Source: Alteripontixanthobacter maritimus (lineage in GTDB: Bacteria > Pseudomonadota > Alphaproteobacteria > Sphingomonadales > Sphingomonadaceae). From it: 64,000 bases of DNA. This document shows positions 7,768-17,193 of this stretch, piece after piece. The stretch is from the NCBI RefSeq assembly GCF_003340475.1, contig NZ_QBKA01000002.1, positions 629,501-693,500 of the forward strand, written 5' to 3'. The position numbers and the translations under genes were made by a program. The notes under the pieces are model-generated. The model ran no database searches. It was not told the origin of the DNA and saw only the letters and a program-made list of their open reading frames with translations. Numbering within the stretch: position 1 is the stretch's first letter; each line of letters starts with the position of its first letter.

Positions 7768-8877
7768 GTGGAAGCGCCAACGCATAACGTGCTTACTCTT
7801 GCGATCATCCTGCCGACACGCGACGAACGCGATAATATTGCGCCGCTGATTGCGCGCATCGACGCGGCGCTCGGCCCGGATGGTTGGGAAGCTATCATCG
7901 TCGATGACGACAGCTCCGACGGAACTGCGGACGAGGCGCGCAGGCTGGCCGCTGCCGACCCGCGCATCCGTGTGATCCAGCGCGTTGGGCGGCGGGGCCT
8001 TGCTTCTGCCGTTATTGAAGGTGTTTGCTCGACCGCAGCGCCGTTTGTCGCGGTGATGGATGCCGACCACCAACACGATCCCCAACTGCTCGATGCCATG
8101 CTGAGAAAGGTACGGGACGGTGAGGCGGAGGTGGCCGTGGCCAGCCGCTTTGTGGAGGGTGCCAGCGCCGACGGGCTGGCCGATGCACACCGCGAAACCG
8201 GATCGCGGCTCGCCAACGATCTCGCCCGGCGATTGACCGGTGTGTCTCTGACCGATCCGTTGAGCGGGTACTTCCTGATGCGTACCGGGACCTTCCGGAC
8301 GTTAGTCCCGAAGCTTTCCGGGATAGGTTTCAAGATCTTGCTGGACATACTTGCCGCCGCGCCGGAACCGATGCGTGTTGTGGAAGTACCGCTGAACTTT
8401 GCGCACAGGCGTTCGGGCGATAGCAAGCTCGACCGGGCCGTGGCATTCGAATTTCTGGTCGGGTTGTATGACCGGTTGCTGGGCAAGCTTGTCCCGACCC
8501 GCTTCGCCCTGTTCGGTACGGTCGGCGCGGTGGGTATTGCCGTGCATATGGCGATCCTCGCTGTCCTGCTCGGCGGGGTCACTGCCACATTCTGGAAAGC
8601 GCAGGCGATCGCCACATTCGGCGCGATGAGCTTCAACTTCTGGCTTAACAACTGGCTGACCTACCGCGATCAGCGTTTACGCGGCCCGGCGGCGTTGCTG
8701 CGCGGATGGATGGGGTTTTGCGCGACCTGTTCGGTGGGCGCGTTCGCCAATGTCGCGGTCGCTACGCTGCTGGAAGGGCGCGGGGTGGTCTGGGTGCTGG
8801 CAGCGTTGGCGGGGATCGTGGTTGGGTCGGTGTGGAATTACGCGCTGTCAAGCCGCTTCGTATGGGGCAGGTATTAG
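7768..8877 (+). CDS. GT2 polyprenol-phosphate glycosyltransferase fused to a GtrA domain
   Basis: A 369-residue two-domain protein with a GTG start. Residues 1-235 are a family 2 glycosyltransferase of the dolichol-phosphate-mannose-synthase type: IILPTRDERDNIAPLI at the N terminus, VDDDSSDGTADEA near 47-59, the donor motif VMDADHQHDP near 95 and SGYFLMRTG near 167. Residues from about 245 form a GtrA-like four-helix membrane domain (FALFGTVGAVGIAVHMAIL, FNFWLNNWLTYR). Such enzymes charge a lipid carrier with a sugar at the membrane for later transfer. The GT39 gene that meets it tail to tail would be a natural user of the product (inference). Confidence 0.9.
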   Translation: MEAPTHNVLTLAIILPTRDERDNIAPLIARIDAALGPDGWEAIIVDDDSSDGTADEARRLAAADPRIRVIQRVGRRGLASAVIEGVCSTAAPFVAVMDADHQHDPQLLDAMLRKVRDGEAEVAVASRFVEGASADGLADAHRETGSRLANDLARRLTGVSLTDPLSGYFLMRTGTFRTLVPKLSGIGFKILLDILAAAPEPMRVVEVPLNFAHRRSGDSKLDRAVAFEFLVGLYDRLLGKLVPTRFALFGTVGAVGIAVHMAILAVLLGGVTATFWKAQAIATFGAMSFNFWLNNWLTYRDQRLRGPAALLRGWMGFCATCSVGAFANVAVATLLEGRGVVWVLAALAGIVVGSVWNYALSSRFVWGRY

Positions 8878-10142
8878 CTCCAGCTATCCAGCCACATCCA
8901 GTCGGTGAAACTGCCGGGTCCGGCGAGGGGCGCGGCAGAAATGATGGGATAGAACCACGCAAACATCGCCGCACCGCCAAGGATCGGGGTAAGCGCCAGC
9001 CATTTGCGGCCCGCCCTCCACACCGCATCGCAAGCGAGCGCAAGTGCGGCAAGCAGAGCGCAGCTCGGCAGGAAATAGTGGTAGTAAAATTGCACCGGCT
9101 TTGCAGCGACGATCCAGAAGCCGAGGCTGACGGCGAACAACACAAACACGGCCAATGGCGCGGGGTCCTTGCGATAGAAGCCGCGCCAGCCGCACCAGAT
9201 AATCGCAGGCAGGCCAAGCCACATGGTCGCCGGATTGCCGATCAGCAGGACGCCGCGCTGCGCCCCGTCGACCGGCTCGTACAGATACCAAATGGGGCGC
9301 AGGGTCAGCAGCCAGTCAGCCCAGCCGCTCTGATAGGGATGCGGTGCGAGAATCTGGGTCTGCAGGTCCAGCATCAGCACATGATGCGCCCATAATCCGC
9401 TCAATGGCTGCTGCGCAAATCCGATGGCTGGCAGGAATGTTGCGGCATAGACCAGCAGCGGCACGATCCCGAGCCACAATGCCGCTTCCGCAAGCCCAAT
9501 CCCCCGTACGGGCCGCCCGCGTGCAGCGAACAGTCCCTCCAGCCCGCGCCGTTGAAGTTTGACTGCCAGGAACCCCAGTCCCGGCAATACGGCCAGCGGC
9601 ACTGCGTTCCACTTAGCCGCCATCGCTGCGCCCAACATAATTCCGGCCACTGCAAGCCGCAGTCGGCCTCTTTCTGGCTCCCGCATAGCCGCCGCGCATT
9701 GCCAGAACGCCGTCAGCAGGAAGGCGACCATGAAGATGTCGAGCATGGCGATACGCGCATGGACGAAGGCGAAGATGCCGGTGGCGAACAATATGCCTCC
9801 GGCCACAGCCGCAAAGCGCGAGCATGCGGCGAACCAGAGCGCGCGCATGAACGCGAACATCGCCAACGCTCCTGCGAGGGCCGGGGCAATTCGCCAGCCG
9901 GTGGGGCTGTCGCCAAACAGTGCGATGCCGATTGCCAACAGCTCCTTACCCAACAAAGGATGTTCGCGGTTGCTGAACGTGCCCATTGCCAGCAGTTCGC
10001 GTGCTGCGGGCAGGTAGTGCATCTCGTCGAAATAGGGTTTGGACGGAATACCGATCCGCCACAGCACCAGTGCAAGGAAAGCCAGAGTCAGAGCCCAGCA
10101 CCAGCCGAGGGGGTCGCGGGAGTGGACAGGTGGCGGCTGCAT
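8874..10142 (-). CDS. GT39-type (PMT-like) membrane glycosyltransferase
   Basis: A 422-residue protein with about ten hydrophobic segments. The first loop carries the protein-O-mannosyltransferase signature: KPYFDEMHYLPAARELL with the acidic pair, then SNREHPLLGKELLAIG and ARIAMLDIFM. This family uses polyprenyl-phosphate-sugar donors to glycosylate proteins or envelope glycans on the periplasmic side. It lacks the MIR domains of fungal PMTs, as expected in bacteria. It is convergent with the GT2-GtrA gene (shared TTAG) and divergent from metZ with 107 bases between. The acceptor is unknown. Confidence 0.85.
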   Translation of the reverse strand: MQPPPVHSRDPLGWCWALTLAFLALVLWRIGIPSKPYFDEMHYLPAARELLAMGTFSNREHPLLGKELLAIGIALFGDSPTGWRIAPALAGALAMFAFMRALWFAACSRFAAVAGGILFATGIFAFVHARIAMLDIFMVAFLLTAFWQCAAAMREPERGRLRLAVAGIMLGAAMAAKWNAVPLAVLPGLGFLAVKLQRRGLEGLFAARGRPVRGIGLAEAALWLGIVPLLVYAATFLPAIGFAQQPLSGLWAHHVLMLDLQTQILAPHPYQSGWADWLLTLRPIWYLYEPVDGAQRGVLLIGNPATMWLGLPAIIWCGWRGFYRKDPAPLAVFVLFAVSLGFWIVAAKPVQFYYHYFLPSCALLAALALACDAVWRAGRKWLALTPILGGAAMFAWFYPIISAAPLAGPGSFTDWMWLDSWS

Positions 10143-10249
10143 CGGCCGCCGCGATAGGCAGTACGCCGCGCCTGCGCAAGCAAGCGCGGGACCAAATGCG
10201 CACCCTTCCCGGTTGCGCGCGCGAGCTGTGCGCCTTAACCGCTTATCCG

Positions 10250-11455
10250 ATGAAAAAGACCACCGGCATGAACCGTTCCGTCACGCAAGGCTGGCGTCCC
10301 GCCACACAGGCCGTGCGCGGCGGCACCTGGCGCAGCGAACATGGCGAAACCAGCGAGGCGCTGTTCCTGACCAGCGGCTATACTTACGACGACGCCGCCA
10401 CGGTCGCCGCACGGTTTGCAGGCGATGCGGACGGCATGACCTATTCGCGGTTGCAGAACCCTACCGTCGCGATGCTGGAAGAACGTATCGCGCTGATGGA
10501 GGGATCTGAGGGCTGCCGCGCGCAGGCCAGCGGGATGGCAGCAATGACTGCGGCGCTGCTGTGCCAGCTATCGGCAGGAGACCACTGTGTTGCCGCGCGC
10601 GCTGCCTTCGGATCGTGCCGCTGGCTGGTGGACAATCTGCTGCCCAAATTCGGCATCGAAACGACTGTAATCGACAGCGCCGTGAATGCCGAATGGGAAG
10701 CCGCGATCAGGCCGAACACCAAGGTGTTTTTCTTCGAAAGTCCCGCCAATCCAACGCTCGATATCGTGGATTTGGAATTCGTCTGCGGACTGGCGCGCGC
10801 GCACGGTATCGTCACCGTCGTGGACAACGCCTTTGCCAGCCCCGCATTGCAACGGCCCATGGAATTCGGCGCGGACGTAGTCGCGTATTCGGCAACCAAG
10901 CTGATGGACGGGCAGGGCCGCGTGCTGGCAGGCGCAATCTGCGGGACGGAGGAATTCATCGAGGAAACACTGATGCCGTTCCAGCGCAATACCGGCCCGA
11001 CGCTGGCGCCATTCAACGCCTGGGTGGTGCTGAAGGGACTGGAAACATTGGACCTGCGCGCCCGGCGGCAAAGCGAAAACGCGCTGGCACTCGGCAAGAT
11101 GATGGACGGCCGCGTGGCGCGGATGCTGCATCCCGGCCTGCCCAGCCATCCTCAATACGACCTGGCGACCAAACAGATGGACGCCTGCGGGCCGATCTTC
11201 AGTTTCCATGTCGAGGACAGGGCGCAGGCGCATGCCATTCTCGACGCGCTGGAACTGGTCGACATCTCGAACAATATCGGCGACGCGCGCAGCCTGATGT
11301 GTCATCCGGCCAGCACAACCCATGCCGGTCTGAGCGATGAAGACCGGCAGGAGATGGGAGTGACAGAGGGGCTCCTGCGGATCAATGTCGGCCTGGAAGA
11401 TCCGCGCGACGTGATCGACGATCTGGATCGCGCCTTAAGTTCGGCAGGATTGTAG
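10250..11455 (+). CDS. metZ: O-succinylhomoserine sulfhydrylase
   Basis: A 401-residue PLP enzyme of the Cys/Met metabolism family. It converts O-succinylhomoserine and sulfide to homocysteine in methionine synthesis. The segment RGGTWRSEHGETSEALFLTS near 23-42 is typical of MetZ. The cofactor lysine is K217 in AYSATKLMDGQGR. The C terminus carries HPASTTHAGLSDEDR and LLRINVGLEDPRD. I chose the ATG before KKTTGMNRS; the ATG six codons later is equally possible. The family also contains cystathionine gamma-synthases and lyases, but the GETSEALFLTSGY segment favours MetZ. The 107-base upstream gap shows no SAM riboswitch that I can recognise. Confidence 0.92.
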   Translation: MKKTTGMNRSVTQGWRPATQAVRGGTWRSEHGETSEALFLTSGYTYDDAATVAARFAGDADGMTYSRLQNPTVAMLEERIALMEGSEGCRAQASGMAAMTAALLCQLSAGDHCVAARAAFGSCRWLVDNLLPKFGIETTVIDSAVNAEWEAAIRPNTKVFFFESPANPTLDIVDLEFVCGLARAHGIVTVVDNAFASPALQRPMEFGADVVAYSATKLMDGQGRVLAGAICGTEEFIEETLMPFQRNTGPTLAPFNAWVVLKGLETLDLRARRQSENALALGKMMDGRVARMLHPGLPSHPQYDLATKQMDACGPIFSFHVEDRAQAHAILDALELVDISNNIGDARSLMCHPASTTHAGLSDEDRQEMGVTEGLLRINVGLEDPRDVIDDLDRALSSAGL

Positions 11456-11488
11456 GCGAACGGTCTGTAATTTCGGGGAGAAAAGCCG

Positions 11489-12760
11489 ATGGGCAAGATG
11501 TTGAGCGCGGCGCGCAGCCGGATGTACCGTGCCGCCAAGCAGGTCGATTTGCACGAGGAGTTGGTCCAGCGGCTGGACTATCCTGCCGAAACATTGGCTG
11601 TGTCGATCCCCCTACGCCGGGATGATGGCACGCTGATGCAGCTGAAATCGTGGCGTTGCCGCTACGACGATACGCTGGGGCCGAGCAAGGGCGGCATACG
11701 CTTCCATCATAGCGTTACGGAAGACGAGGTGCAGACGCTCGCCTTCCTGATGACCATGAAATGTTCGTTGATGGGCCTGCCTTTCGGCGGAGGTAAGGGC
11801 GGCATATGCGTGGATGCCGATGACCTGTCCCTGCATGAGAAAGAAGCTCTGTCCCGCGGTTGGGTGCGCGCGTTCGCCCGCATCCTTGGCCCGGACCGCG
11901 ACGTGCCCGCCCCTGATGTCGCCACCGGCGCGCGCGAGATGGCGTGGATGGCCGATGAATTCGGAACACTCACCGGAGAGATGCGTCCGGGTTCGTTCAC
12001 CGGCAAACCCGTGCCATTGGGCGGTATCGAGGGCCGTACACCTGCCACCGGCCATGGTGCGCTGATCGCGCTGGAGGCTGTACGCCACAAACTTGGCCTG
12101 CCATTGGGTCCGCTGAAGATTGCGCTGCAGGGCTTCGGCAATGCCGGGAGCTGGTTTGCAAAGGAAGCTGCAAGGGCTGGTCACAAGATCGTCGCAGTAT
12201 CGGATTCGTCAGGCCTGATCCGGCATGGCGAAGGGCTTTCCACCGATGCGCTGGAAGCGGCCAAGCAAAACGGGGGCTCTGTGGCCGATGCCGAACAGGC
12301 CGGCAGTGATACGCTGAAAACCAGCAGCCTAATTATCGAACAGGAATGCGACGTGCTGGCGCTGGCCGCGCTCGGCGGCGTCATCGATGGCGATAACGCC
12401 GCCTCGCTGAAATGCAGCGCCGTGCTGGAAATCGCCAACCGTCCCATACTACCCGATGCGGACGAGCACCTGCGCCGCGCCGGTATCGAGGTAATTCCCG
12501 ATATCCTCGCCAATGGCGGCGGGGTTACGGTCAGTCATGCAGAATGGGTCCAGAACCGGCAGGGCTTGGACTGGAGCGAAGACCGCGTGGCCGATTATCT
12601 TCGGGACACGATCGAGAACGCTTCCGCCAAGACGCTGCGGGTGATGGACGAAAACCAGACGGATATGCGGACGGCGGCGTATTGCGCTGCACTCATAAGG
12701 CTGTGCGAAGCCATAAGCGCCCGCGGAACCGCGCAGGATTACCAGCGGCGCCAGCAGTGA
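11489..12760 (+). CDS. gdhA: Glu/Leu/Phe/Val dehydrogenase (NAD-type glutamate dehydrogenase)
   Basis: A 423-residue amino-acid dehydrogenase that reversibly deaminates glutamate to 2-oxoglutarate and ammonia. The substrate-binding region is LGPSKGGIRFHHSVTEDEV followed by FGGGKGGICVD with the catalytic-region lysine. DVPAPDVATGAREMAWMADE lies in domain I and the Rossmann motif is LQGFGNAGSWFAKEAARAG near 210. ANGGGVTVSHAEWVQN near 336 is the conserved hinge segment. Cofactor preference cannot be fixed by eye, and the symbol is used loosely. It has its own gap after metZ (33 bases) and may be cotranscribed with it. Confidence 0.93.
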   Translation: MGKMLSAARSRMYRAAKQVDLHEELVQRLDYPAETLAVSIPLRRDDGTLMQLKSWRCRYDDTLGPSKGGIRFHHSVTEDEVQTLAFLMTMKCSLMGLPFGGGKGGICVDADDLSLHEKEALSRGWVRAFARILGPDRDVPAPDVATGAREMAWMADEFGTLTGEMRPGSFTGKPVPLGGIEGRTPATGHGALIALEAVRHKLGLPLGPLKIALQGFGNAGSWFAKEAARAGHKIVAVSDSSGLIRHGEGLSTDALEAAKQNGGSVADAEQAGSDTLKTSSLIIEQECDVLALAALGGVIDGDNAASLKCSAVLEIANRPILPDADEHLRRAGIEVIPDILANGGGVTVSHAEWVQNRQGLDWSEDRVADYLRDTIENASAKTLRVMDENQTDMRTAAYCAALIRLCEAISARGTAQDYQRRQQ

Positions 12761-12837
12761 CGCGCCTTTGTTAAGATTGCGGGTTTTTCCGCGAGCCCCT
12801 TGCGGCCTGCCGGTGAAACGTTACCTTTGACGGTATT

Positions 12838-13236
12838 ATGAAAGAGCTTTTCCAGCACGCCGCTACGACCGATGGCATTACCGTCCGCGTCGCGGTGAAC
12901 TTCTTGCCTGAACAATCCCGCCCGGAAGCGGATAAATGGTTCTGGGTCTATCATATCCGGATCGAGAACAATTCCGACCGGCAGGTGCAGCTGATCGCAC
13001 GGCATTGGCGGATTACAGATGCGCGCGGGATGGTGAACCACGTCGACGGCGATGGCGTGGTCGGGGAACAGCCGGTGCTGCAACCGGGCGAGGCGCATGA
13101 CTACGTTTCGGGATGCCCGCTGACCACGCAAAGCGGATCGATGGAAGGTTTCTATACTTTCCAGGACGCCGATGGCGCTCCCATGGAAGTGCGAATCCCT
13201 TACTTTCCGCTTGCTGCGCCCGCGACGGCCGGCTGA
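12838..13236 (+). CDS. apaG: ApaG domain protein
   Basis: A 132-residue single-domain beta-sandwich protein with the family core VRVAVNFLPEQSRPEADKWF, IENNSDRQVQLIARHWRIT and the loop GVVGEQPVLQPGEAHDYVSG. ApaG proteins are small fibronectin-III-like domains found near ksgA/apaH in many bacteria. They have been linked to cobalt/magnesium tolerance, but the biochemical role is open. Here it stands outside the apaH context, 77 bases after the glutamate dehydrogenase and before a LysR gene. Confidence 0.93.
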   Translation: MKELFQHAATTDGITVRVAVNFLPEQSRPEADKWFWVYHIRIENNSDRQVQLIARHWRITDARGMVNHVDGDGVVGEQPVLQPGEAHDYVSGCPLTTQSGSMEGFYTFQDADGAPMEVRIPYFPLAAPATAG

Positions 13237-13286
13237 TATGACGCCCCTACCGCTCCGGCGTGTGAGCGGGTAAGGGCCCTGTTGTC

Positions 13287-14081
13287 ATGAAGCGTACCCA
13301 TCTTCCCCTCAACGCGCTGCGCGTATTCGATGCAGCCGCGCGGCATTTGTCTTTCACCCGCGCGGCGGACGAGCTGGCGGTCACCCCCGCTGCTGTGGGC
13401 CAACAGATTCGCGCGTTGGAGGACCATCTCGGCACGGTGCTGTTCCGCCGAACATCGCGCGGTCTGGAACTGACGGACGAGGCGCTGGCCGGGCTTGACG
13501 CGCTGCGCGAAGGATTCCTGCGGTTCGAGGAAAGCGTGCAATCCATGCAGGCCGGGCAGGCCTCCGATCGGTACACTATCGCTGCGCCGCGCGAGTTCTA
13601 CGCGCAATGGCTGGCTCCGCGCCTGGCCCGCTTCCGGACCGCGAATCCCGATATCCACTTTCAGCTCGTGGCGGACGAGAATGCGGATTTCACCGAAGCC
13701 AATCTCGATGTTGCAGTCAGGCTGGTGGATGGACCGGGCGAGCTGGAGGGTGTGGAACTGGCGCCAGCCCGCCGCGTGGTCGTGGCCGCGCCGGGTGCGC
13801 CCGACAGCTGGATCGACTGGCCCGGAGCGCCCTTGCCGGAAGGCGCAGAAGCGCAGGTGCAGGCCGGCAATGCCGGACAGGCTTTATCCAGTTCGCTGGC
13901 GGGTCTCGGCAAGGCGATTCTGCCATATTTGCTGGTGGAAGATGCGCTGGAAGATGGCCGCCTGACCGCGCTGGAGGGACCGGATGAGGGCCGCCGCGCA
14001 TACTGGCTGGTCGCGCCGCTGCCGCAATGGCGGCAGAAAAAGGTCAAGGCACTGGTAGCCTCGCTGACCGCCGACGAGTGA
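13287..14081 (+). CDS. LysR-family transcriptional regulator (GcvA-like)
   Basis: A 264-residue regulator with an N-terminal winged helix-turn-helix: LPLNALRVFDAAARHLSFTR, ADELAVTPAAVGQQIRALED and LFRRTSRGLELT. The C-terminal two-lobe periplasmic-binding-like effector domain starts near residue 90. The phrase LNALRVFDAAARHLSFTRAA is characteristic of the GcvA subgroup. It is short (LysR proteins are usually about 300 residues), with a trimmed effector domain. It is followed by a TonB-dependent receptor 62 bases downstream in the same orientation, so that receptor is a plausible target or operon partner. The effector is unknown. Confidence 0.9.
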   Translation: MKRTHLPLNALRVFDAAARHLSFTRAADELAVTPAAVGQQIRALEDHLGTVLFRRTSRGLELTDEALAGLDALREGFLRFEESVQSMQAGQASDRYTIAAPREFYAQWLAPRLARFRTANPDIHFQLVADENADFTEANLDVAVRLVDGPGELEGVELAPARRVVVAAPGAPDSWIDWPGAPLPEGAEAQVQAGNAGQALSSSLAGLGKAILPYLLVEDALEDGRLTALEGPDEGRRAYWLVAPLPQWRQKKVKALVASLTADE

Positions 14082-14143
14082 TCTCGCCGGGAGCAATGAT
14101 CTCGCCCGGCCCTAAGTTTTTCTGAAAGCGCGCGTTCGCCTCT

Positions 14144-16189
14144 ATGACAACAGACTTTATTTCCCTTCGCGCGCTCGCGGCCTCGCTTGTGTGTATCGGT
14201 GCCAGCCACACCAGCTTTGCGGCGGCGCAGGACGGTCTCGTCGAACCCGCCGATGCAGAAACAGAAATCGTGGTGACCGGCGAGGGACTGCCGGACACAC
14301 CTGCCGCGCAAGCCTACGATGTCCAAGTGCTGGAGCGCGAGCAGATCATCGCCGCACCCTCCGGCCGGCTGGAGGATGCGCTGGCCCCCATTCCCGGGTT
14401 CCAGCAGTTCCGCCGCTCCGACAGTCGCAGCGCCAATCCGTCCGCGCAGGGTGCGACCCTGCGTGCGCTGGGAGGCAACGCCACCAGCCGTGCGCTGCTG
14501 CTGCTCGATGGGGTGCCGCAAACCAACCCGTTCTTCGGCTATATCCCGTTCAGTGCGTTGCCGCCCGAGCGGCTTTCGCAAATCCGCGTAAGACGGGGTG
14601 GGGGCTCCGGCCCGTTTGGAGCAGGCGCACTCGCTGGTACGATCGAACTGGAAAGCGCCGGGCCGGACGACCGGTCGCCAATCTATGGCAGCGCGTTGAT
14701 AAACGACCGCGGCGAGACCGAGCTTGCCGCCAGCATCGCGCCGAAGCTCGGCAAAGGTTTTGCCGTCGTGTCGGGCCGGTGGGATCGGGGGCAGGGGTTC
14801 TTTACCACACCGGAAGACCAGCGCGTTCCAGCATCGGCACGCGCTGCGTTCGATGCATGGTCGGTGGAAGCGCGCGCAGTTGCCCCCATCGCCCCGGACA
14901 CCGAATTGCAGGCGCGAATGGCATTGTTCGATGATGACCGGACGTTGCGGTTCGGCGGTGCCGATTCGTCCAGCAGCGGGCAGGATGCCAGCGTGCGCCT
15001 GGTCGGAACAGGCGACTGGGCCTTCGATGTGCTTGGTTATGTGCAGGCGCGCAATTTTTCCAACGTGGTCGTCAGCTCCACCCGGTTCGTGCCTGTTCTG
15101 GACCAGCGCAACACCCCTGCCACGGGCATTGGCGGCAAGCTGGAACTGCGCCCGCCGGTTGGCGATGACAGCATCCTCCGGCTTGGAGCGGATTATCGGC
15201 GTTCGGATGGCGAACTGTTCGAAACTGCCATCAGCGCCTTCACCGGCCGGGTGCGCGAACGCCGCAACGCCGGCGGCGTCACCAGCGATCTGGGTCTGTT
15301 CGCTGAATACGACCGGTCTTTCGGCGCTCTGACACTTACTGGCGGAGTACGCGCAGACCGCTACGCCATTACCGACGGGTTCTTTAACAGCCGCTCGGCC
15401 GGTGGCGGGTTCGTGTCGCAGGACAGATTCGCCGACCGCTCCGGATGGGAGCCATCCTTCCGCGGTGCTGCGTTGGCGACACTGGGCGGAGGTTTGAGCG
15501 TGCGGGCGGCAGCCTACACCGGCCTGCGCCTCCCGACCCTGAATGAGCTGTATCGACCCTTCGTCGTGTTCCCCGTCGTGACGCAGGCCAATGCGGCGCT
15601 GGAAATCGAACGGCTGGAAGGGTTCGAAGCCGGCATCGATTTTGCACCTGCACCCAAAATCAGGCTGGCAGTGACCGCCTTCGACAACCGGGTGAAGGAC
15701 GCCATCGCCAATGTCACTATCGATACCAACCTGCGGCAGCGGCAGAATATCGATGCAATCGAGGCGCAGGGGATCGAGCTGACCGGTTCGGCCACTCATG
15801 GCGCGTTCTCGCTCGACGCCGCTTTGTCCTACACCGACGCCACCGCGCGCGGATCCGGCTTCGCCGCTGCACTGGATGGCAACCGCCCATCGCAGACGCC
15901 GCGCTGGTATGCCGGCGGATCGGTCAGCTGGCGTCCGGCGGCGGACTGGCTGCTGTCGCTTTCCGTGCGGCATATCGGCGACCAGTTCGAAGATGATCTG
16001 GAAACCACGGTCCTGCCCGCATTCACCACTCTGGGCGCTTACATACAGGTGCCATTGCGCAAGCAATTAGCTTTGGTTTTACGCGGGGAGAACCTGACCG
16101 ACGCCGAGATCGTCACGCGCAATTCGGGCGGCAATCTGGATCTTGGCGCACCACGTACGATCTGGGGCGGGGTGCGCTTCGGCTTCTAA
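14144..16189 (+). CDS. TonB-dependent outer-membrane receptor
   Basis: A 681-residue receptor. A signal peptide covers about residues 1-28 (cleavage near SFAAAQ). A TonB box-like EIVVTG follows near 42, then the plug domain (SGRLEDALAPIPGFQQFRRS, ALGGNATSRALLLLDGVPQT, IRVRRGGGSGPFGAGALAG) and a beta-barrel of about 530 residues ending in the aromatic WGGVRFGF. The plug looks BtuB/FepA-like, but the substrate cannot be read. The shared order with the upstream LysR gene suggests a substrate-responsive unit. Its stop overlaps that of fahA on the other strand (CTAA). Confidence 0.92.
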   Translation: MTTDFISLRALAASLVCIGASHTSFAAAQDGLVEPADAETEIVVTGEGLPDTPAAQAYDVQVLEREQIIAAPSGRLEDALAPIPGFQQFRRSDSRSANPSAQGATLRALGGNATSRALLLLDGVPQTNPFFGYIPFSALPPERLSQIRVRRGGGSGPFGAGALAGTIELESAGPDDRSPIYGSALINDRGETELAASIAPKLGKGFAVVSGRWDRGQGFFTTPEDQRVPASARAAFDAWSVEARAVAPIAPDTELQARMALFDDDRTLRFGGADSSSSGQDASVRLVGTGDWAFDVLGYVQARNFSNVVVSSTRFVPVLDQRNTPATGIGGKLELRPPVGDDSILRLGADYRRSDGELFETAISAFTGRVRERRNAGGVTSDLGLFAEYDRSFGALTLTGGVRADRYAITDGFFNSRSAGGGFVSQDRFADRSGWEPSFRGAALATLGGGLSVRAAAYTGLRLPTLNELYRPFVVFPVVTQANAALEIERLEGFEAGIDFAPAPKIRLAVTAFDNRVKDAIANVTIDTNLRQRQNIDAIEAQGIELTGSATHGAFSLDAALSYTDATARGSGFAAALDGNRPSQTPRWYAGGSVSWRPAADWLLSLSVRHIGDQFEDDLETTVLPAFTTLGAYIQVPLRKQLALVLRGENLTDAEIVTRNSGGNLDLGAPRTIWGGVRFGF

Positions 16190-17193
16190 GCCTGCACCAC
16201 GTCCTGTTCGATAGCGCCGAAGATCGAATGGCCGTCGGCATCGTCCATCCAGATTTTCACGCTGTCACCCGGCTGCATGAAGCGGGTCTTGGCCTCGCCG
16301 TCCGCAATCGTTTCGATCATGCGGATTTCCGCGATGCAGGCATAGCCCGCGCCCCCTTCCGCCACCGGTTTGCCCGGGCCGCCATCGGCGCCCTTGTTGG
16401 AAATCGTTCCGGAGCCGATAATCGTGCCAGCGGTCAGGGGCCGCGTCTTGGCTGCATGGGCGACCAGATCGGGCAGGTTAAACGTCGCATCCTCGCCCAC
16501 TTCGGGACGACCGAACGCCTCGCCGTTGTAATCGATCTTCAGAGGTAGCTGGATCACGCCTTTGCTCCAGGCATCACCCAACTCGTCCGGGGTGATGGCA
16601 ACGGGCGAGAAGGCGGAAGGCGGCTTGGACTGAAAGAAGCCAAACCCCTTGGCCAGTTCGCCCGGGATCAGCCCGCGCAGCGACACGTCGTTCACCAGCA
16701 TGATAAGCTTGATGTGGCCCGCAGCGTCCTCGCTCGAAACGCCCATCGGAACATCGTCTACGATGCAGGCAACCTCGCCTTCCATGTCGCAGCCCCATGC
16801 GGTGTCCTTCAGGGGGATGTCGTCGCGCGGGGCGAGAAAGCCGTCGCTGCCGCCCTGATACATCAGCGGATCGTGGTAGAAACTGTCCGGCACTTCCGCG
16901 CCGCGTGCCTTGCGCACCAGTTCCACGTGATTGATGTAAGCGCTGCCGTCTGCCCATTGATAGGCGCGGGGAAGCGGGGAATGTGCCTCACGCTCGTGGA
17001 ACCGCTGGCAAGGCACCGCCTCATGTTCCACATCGCGGGCGAGCGCTTCCAGCTTGGGCGCGCATTCGGCCCAGTTGTCGAGCGCGGCCTGGAGCGTCGG
17101 CGCAATGTTGTCCGCCGCGCAATACCGCGTCACGTCCTTCGACACGACAACGAGTTTGCCGTCACGACCGGATTTCAGGCTGGCGAGTTTCAT
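16186..17193 (-). CDS. fahA: Fumarylacetoacetate hydrolase family protein
   Basis: A 335-residue protein of the FAH superfamily with the metal-ligand region WGCDMEGEVACIVDDVPMG near 132-150, the conserved LIMLVNDVSLRGLIPGE near 162-178 and FGFFQSKPPSAFSPVAITP. In tyrosine catabolism the enzyme cleaves fumarylacetoacetate to fumarate and acetoacetate. It directly follows a maleylacetoacetate isomerase gene with a four-base overlap, which supports that pathway. The family also covers other acylpyruvate hydrolases, so the exact substrate rests on context. Confidence 0.88.
   Translation of the reverse strand: MKLASLKSGRDGKLVVVSKDVTRYCAADNIAPTLQAALDNWAECAPKLEALARDVEHEAVPCQRFHEREAHSPLPRAYQWADGSAYINHVELVRKARGAEVPDSFYHDPLMYQGGSDGFLAPRDDIPLKDTAWGCDMEGEVACIVDDVPMGVSSEDAAGHIKLIMLVNDVSLRGLIPGELAKGFGFFQSKPPSAFSPVAITPDELGDAWSKGVIQLPLKIDYNGEAFGRPEVGEDATFNLPDLVAHAAKTRPLTAGTIIGSGTISNKGADGGPGKPVAEGGAGYACIAEIRMIETIADGEAKTRFMQPGDSVKIWMDDADGHSIFGAIEQDVVQA

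Noticed and set aside
10143-10249. Possible SAM riboswitch upstream of metZ
   Set aside because: Only 107 bases separate the divergent genes, and no SAM-II or related consensus could be identified by eye.
13661-16066. Very long 801-codon minus-strand frame opposite the LysR and TonB receptor genes
   Set aside because: Composition (Arg, Gly, Gln rich, no domains) and complete overlap with two clear genes mark it as an antisense shadow.
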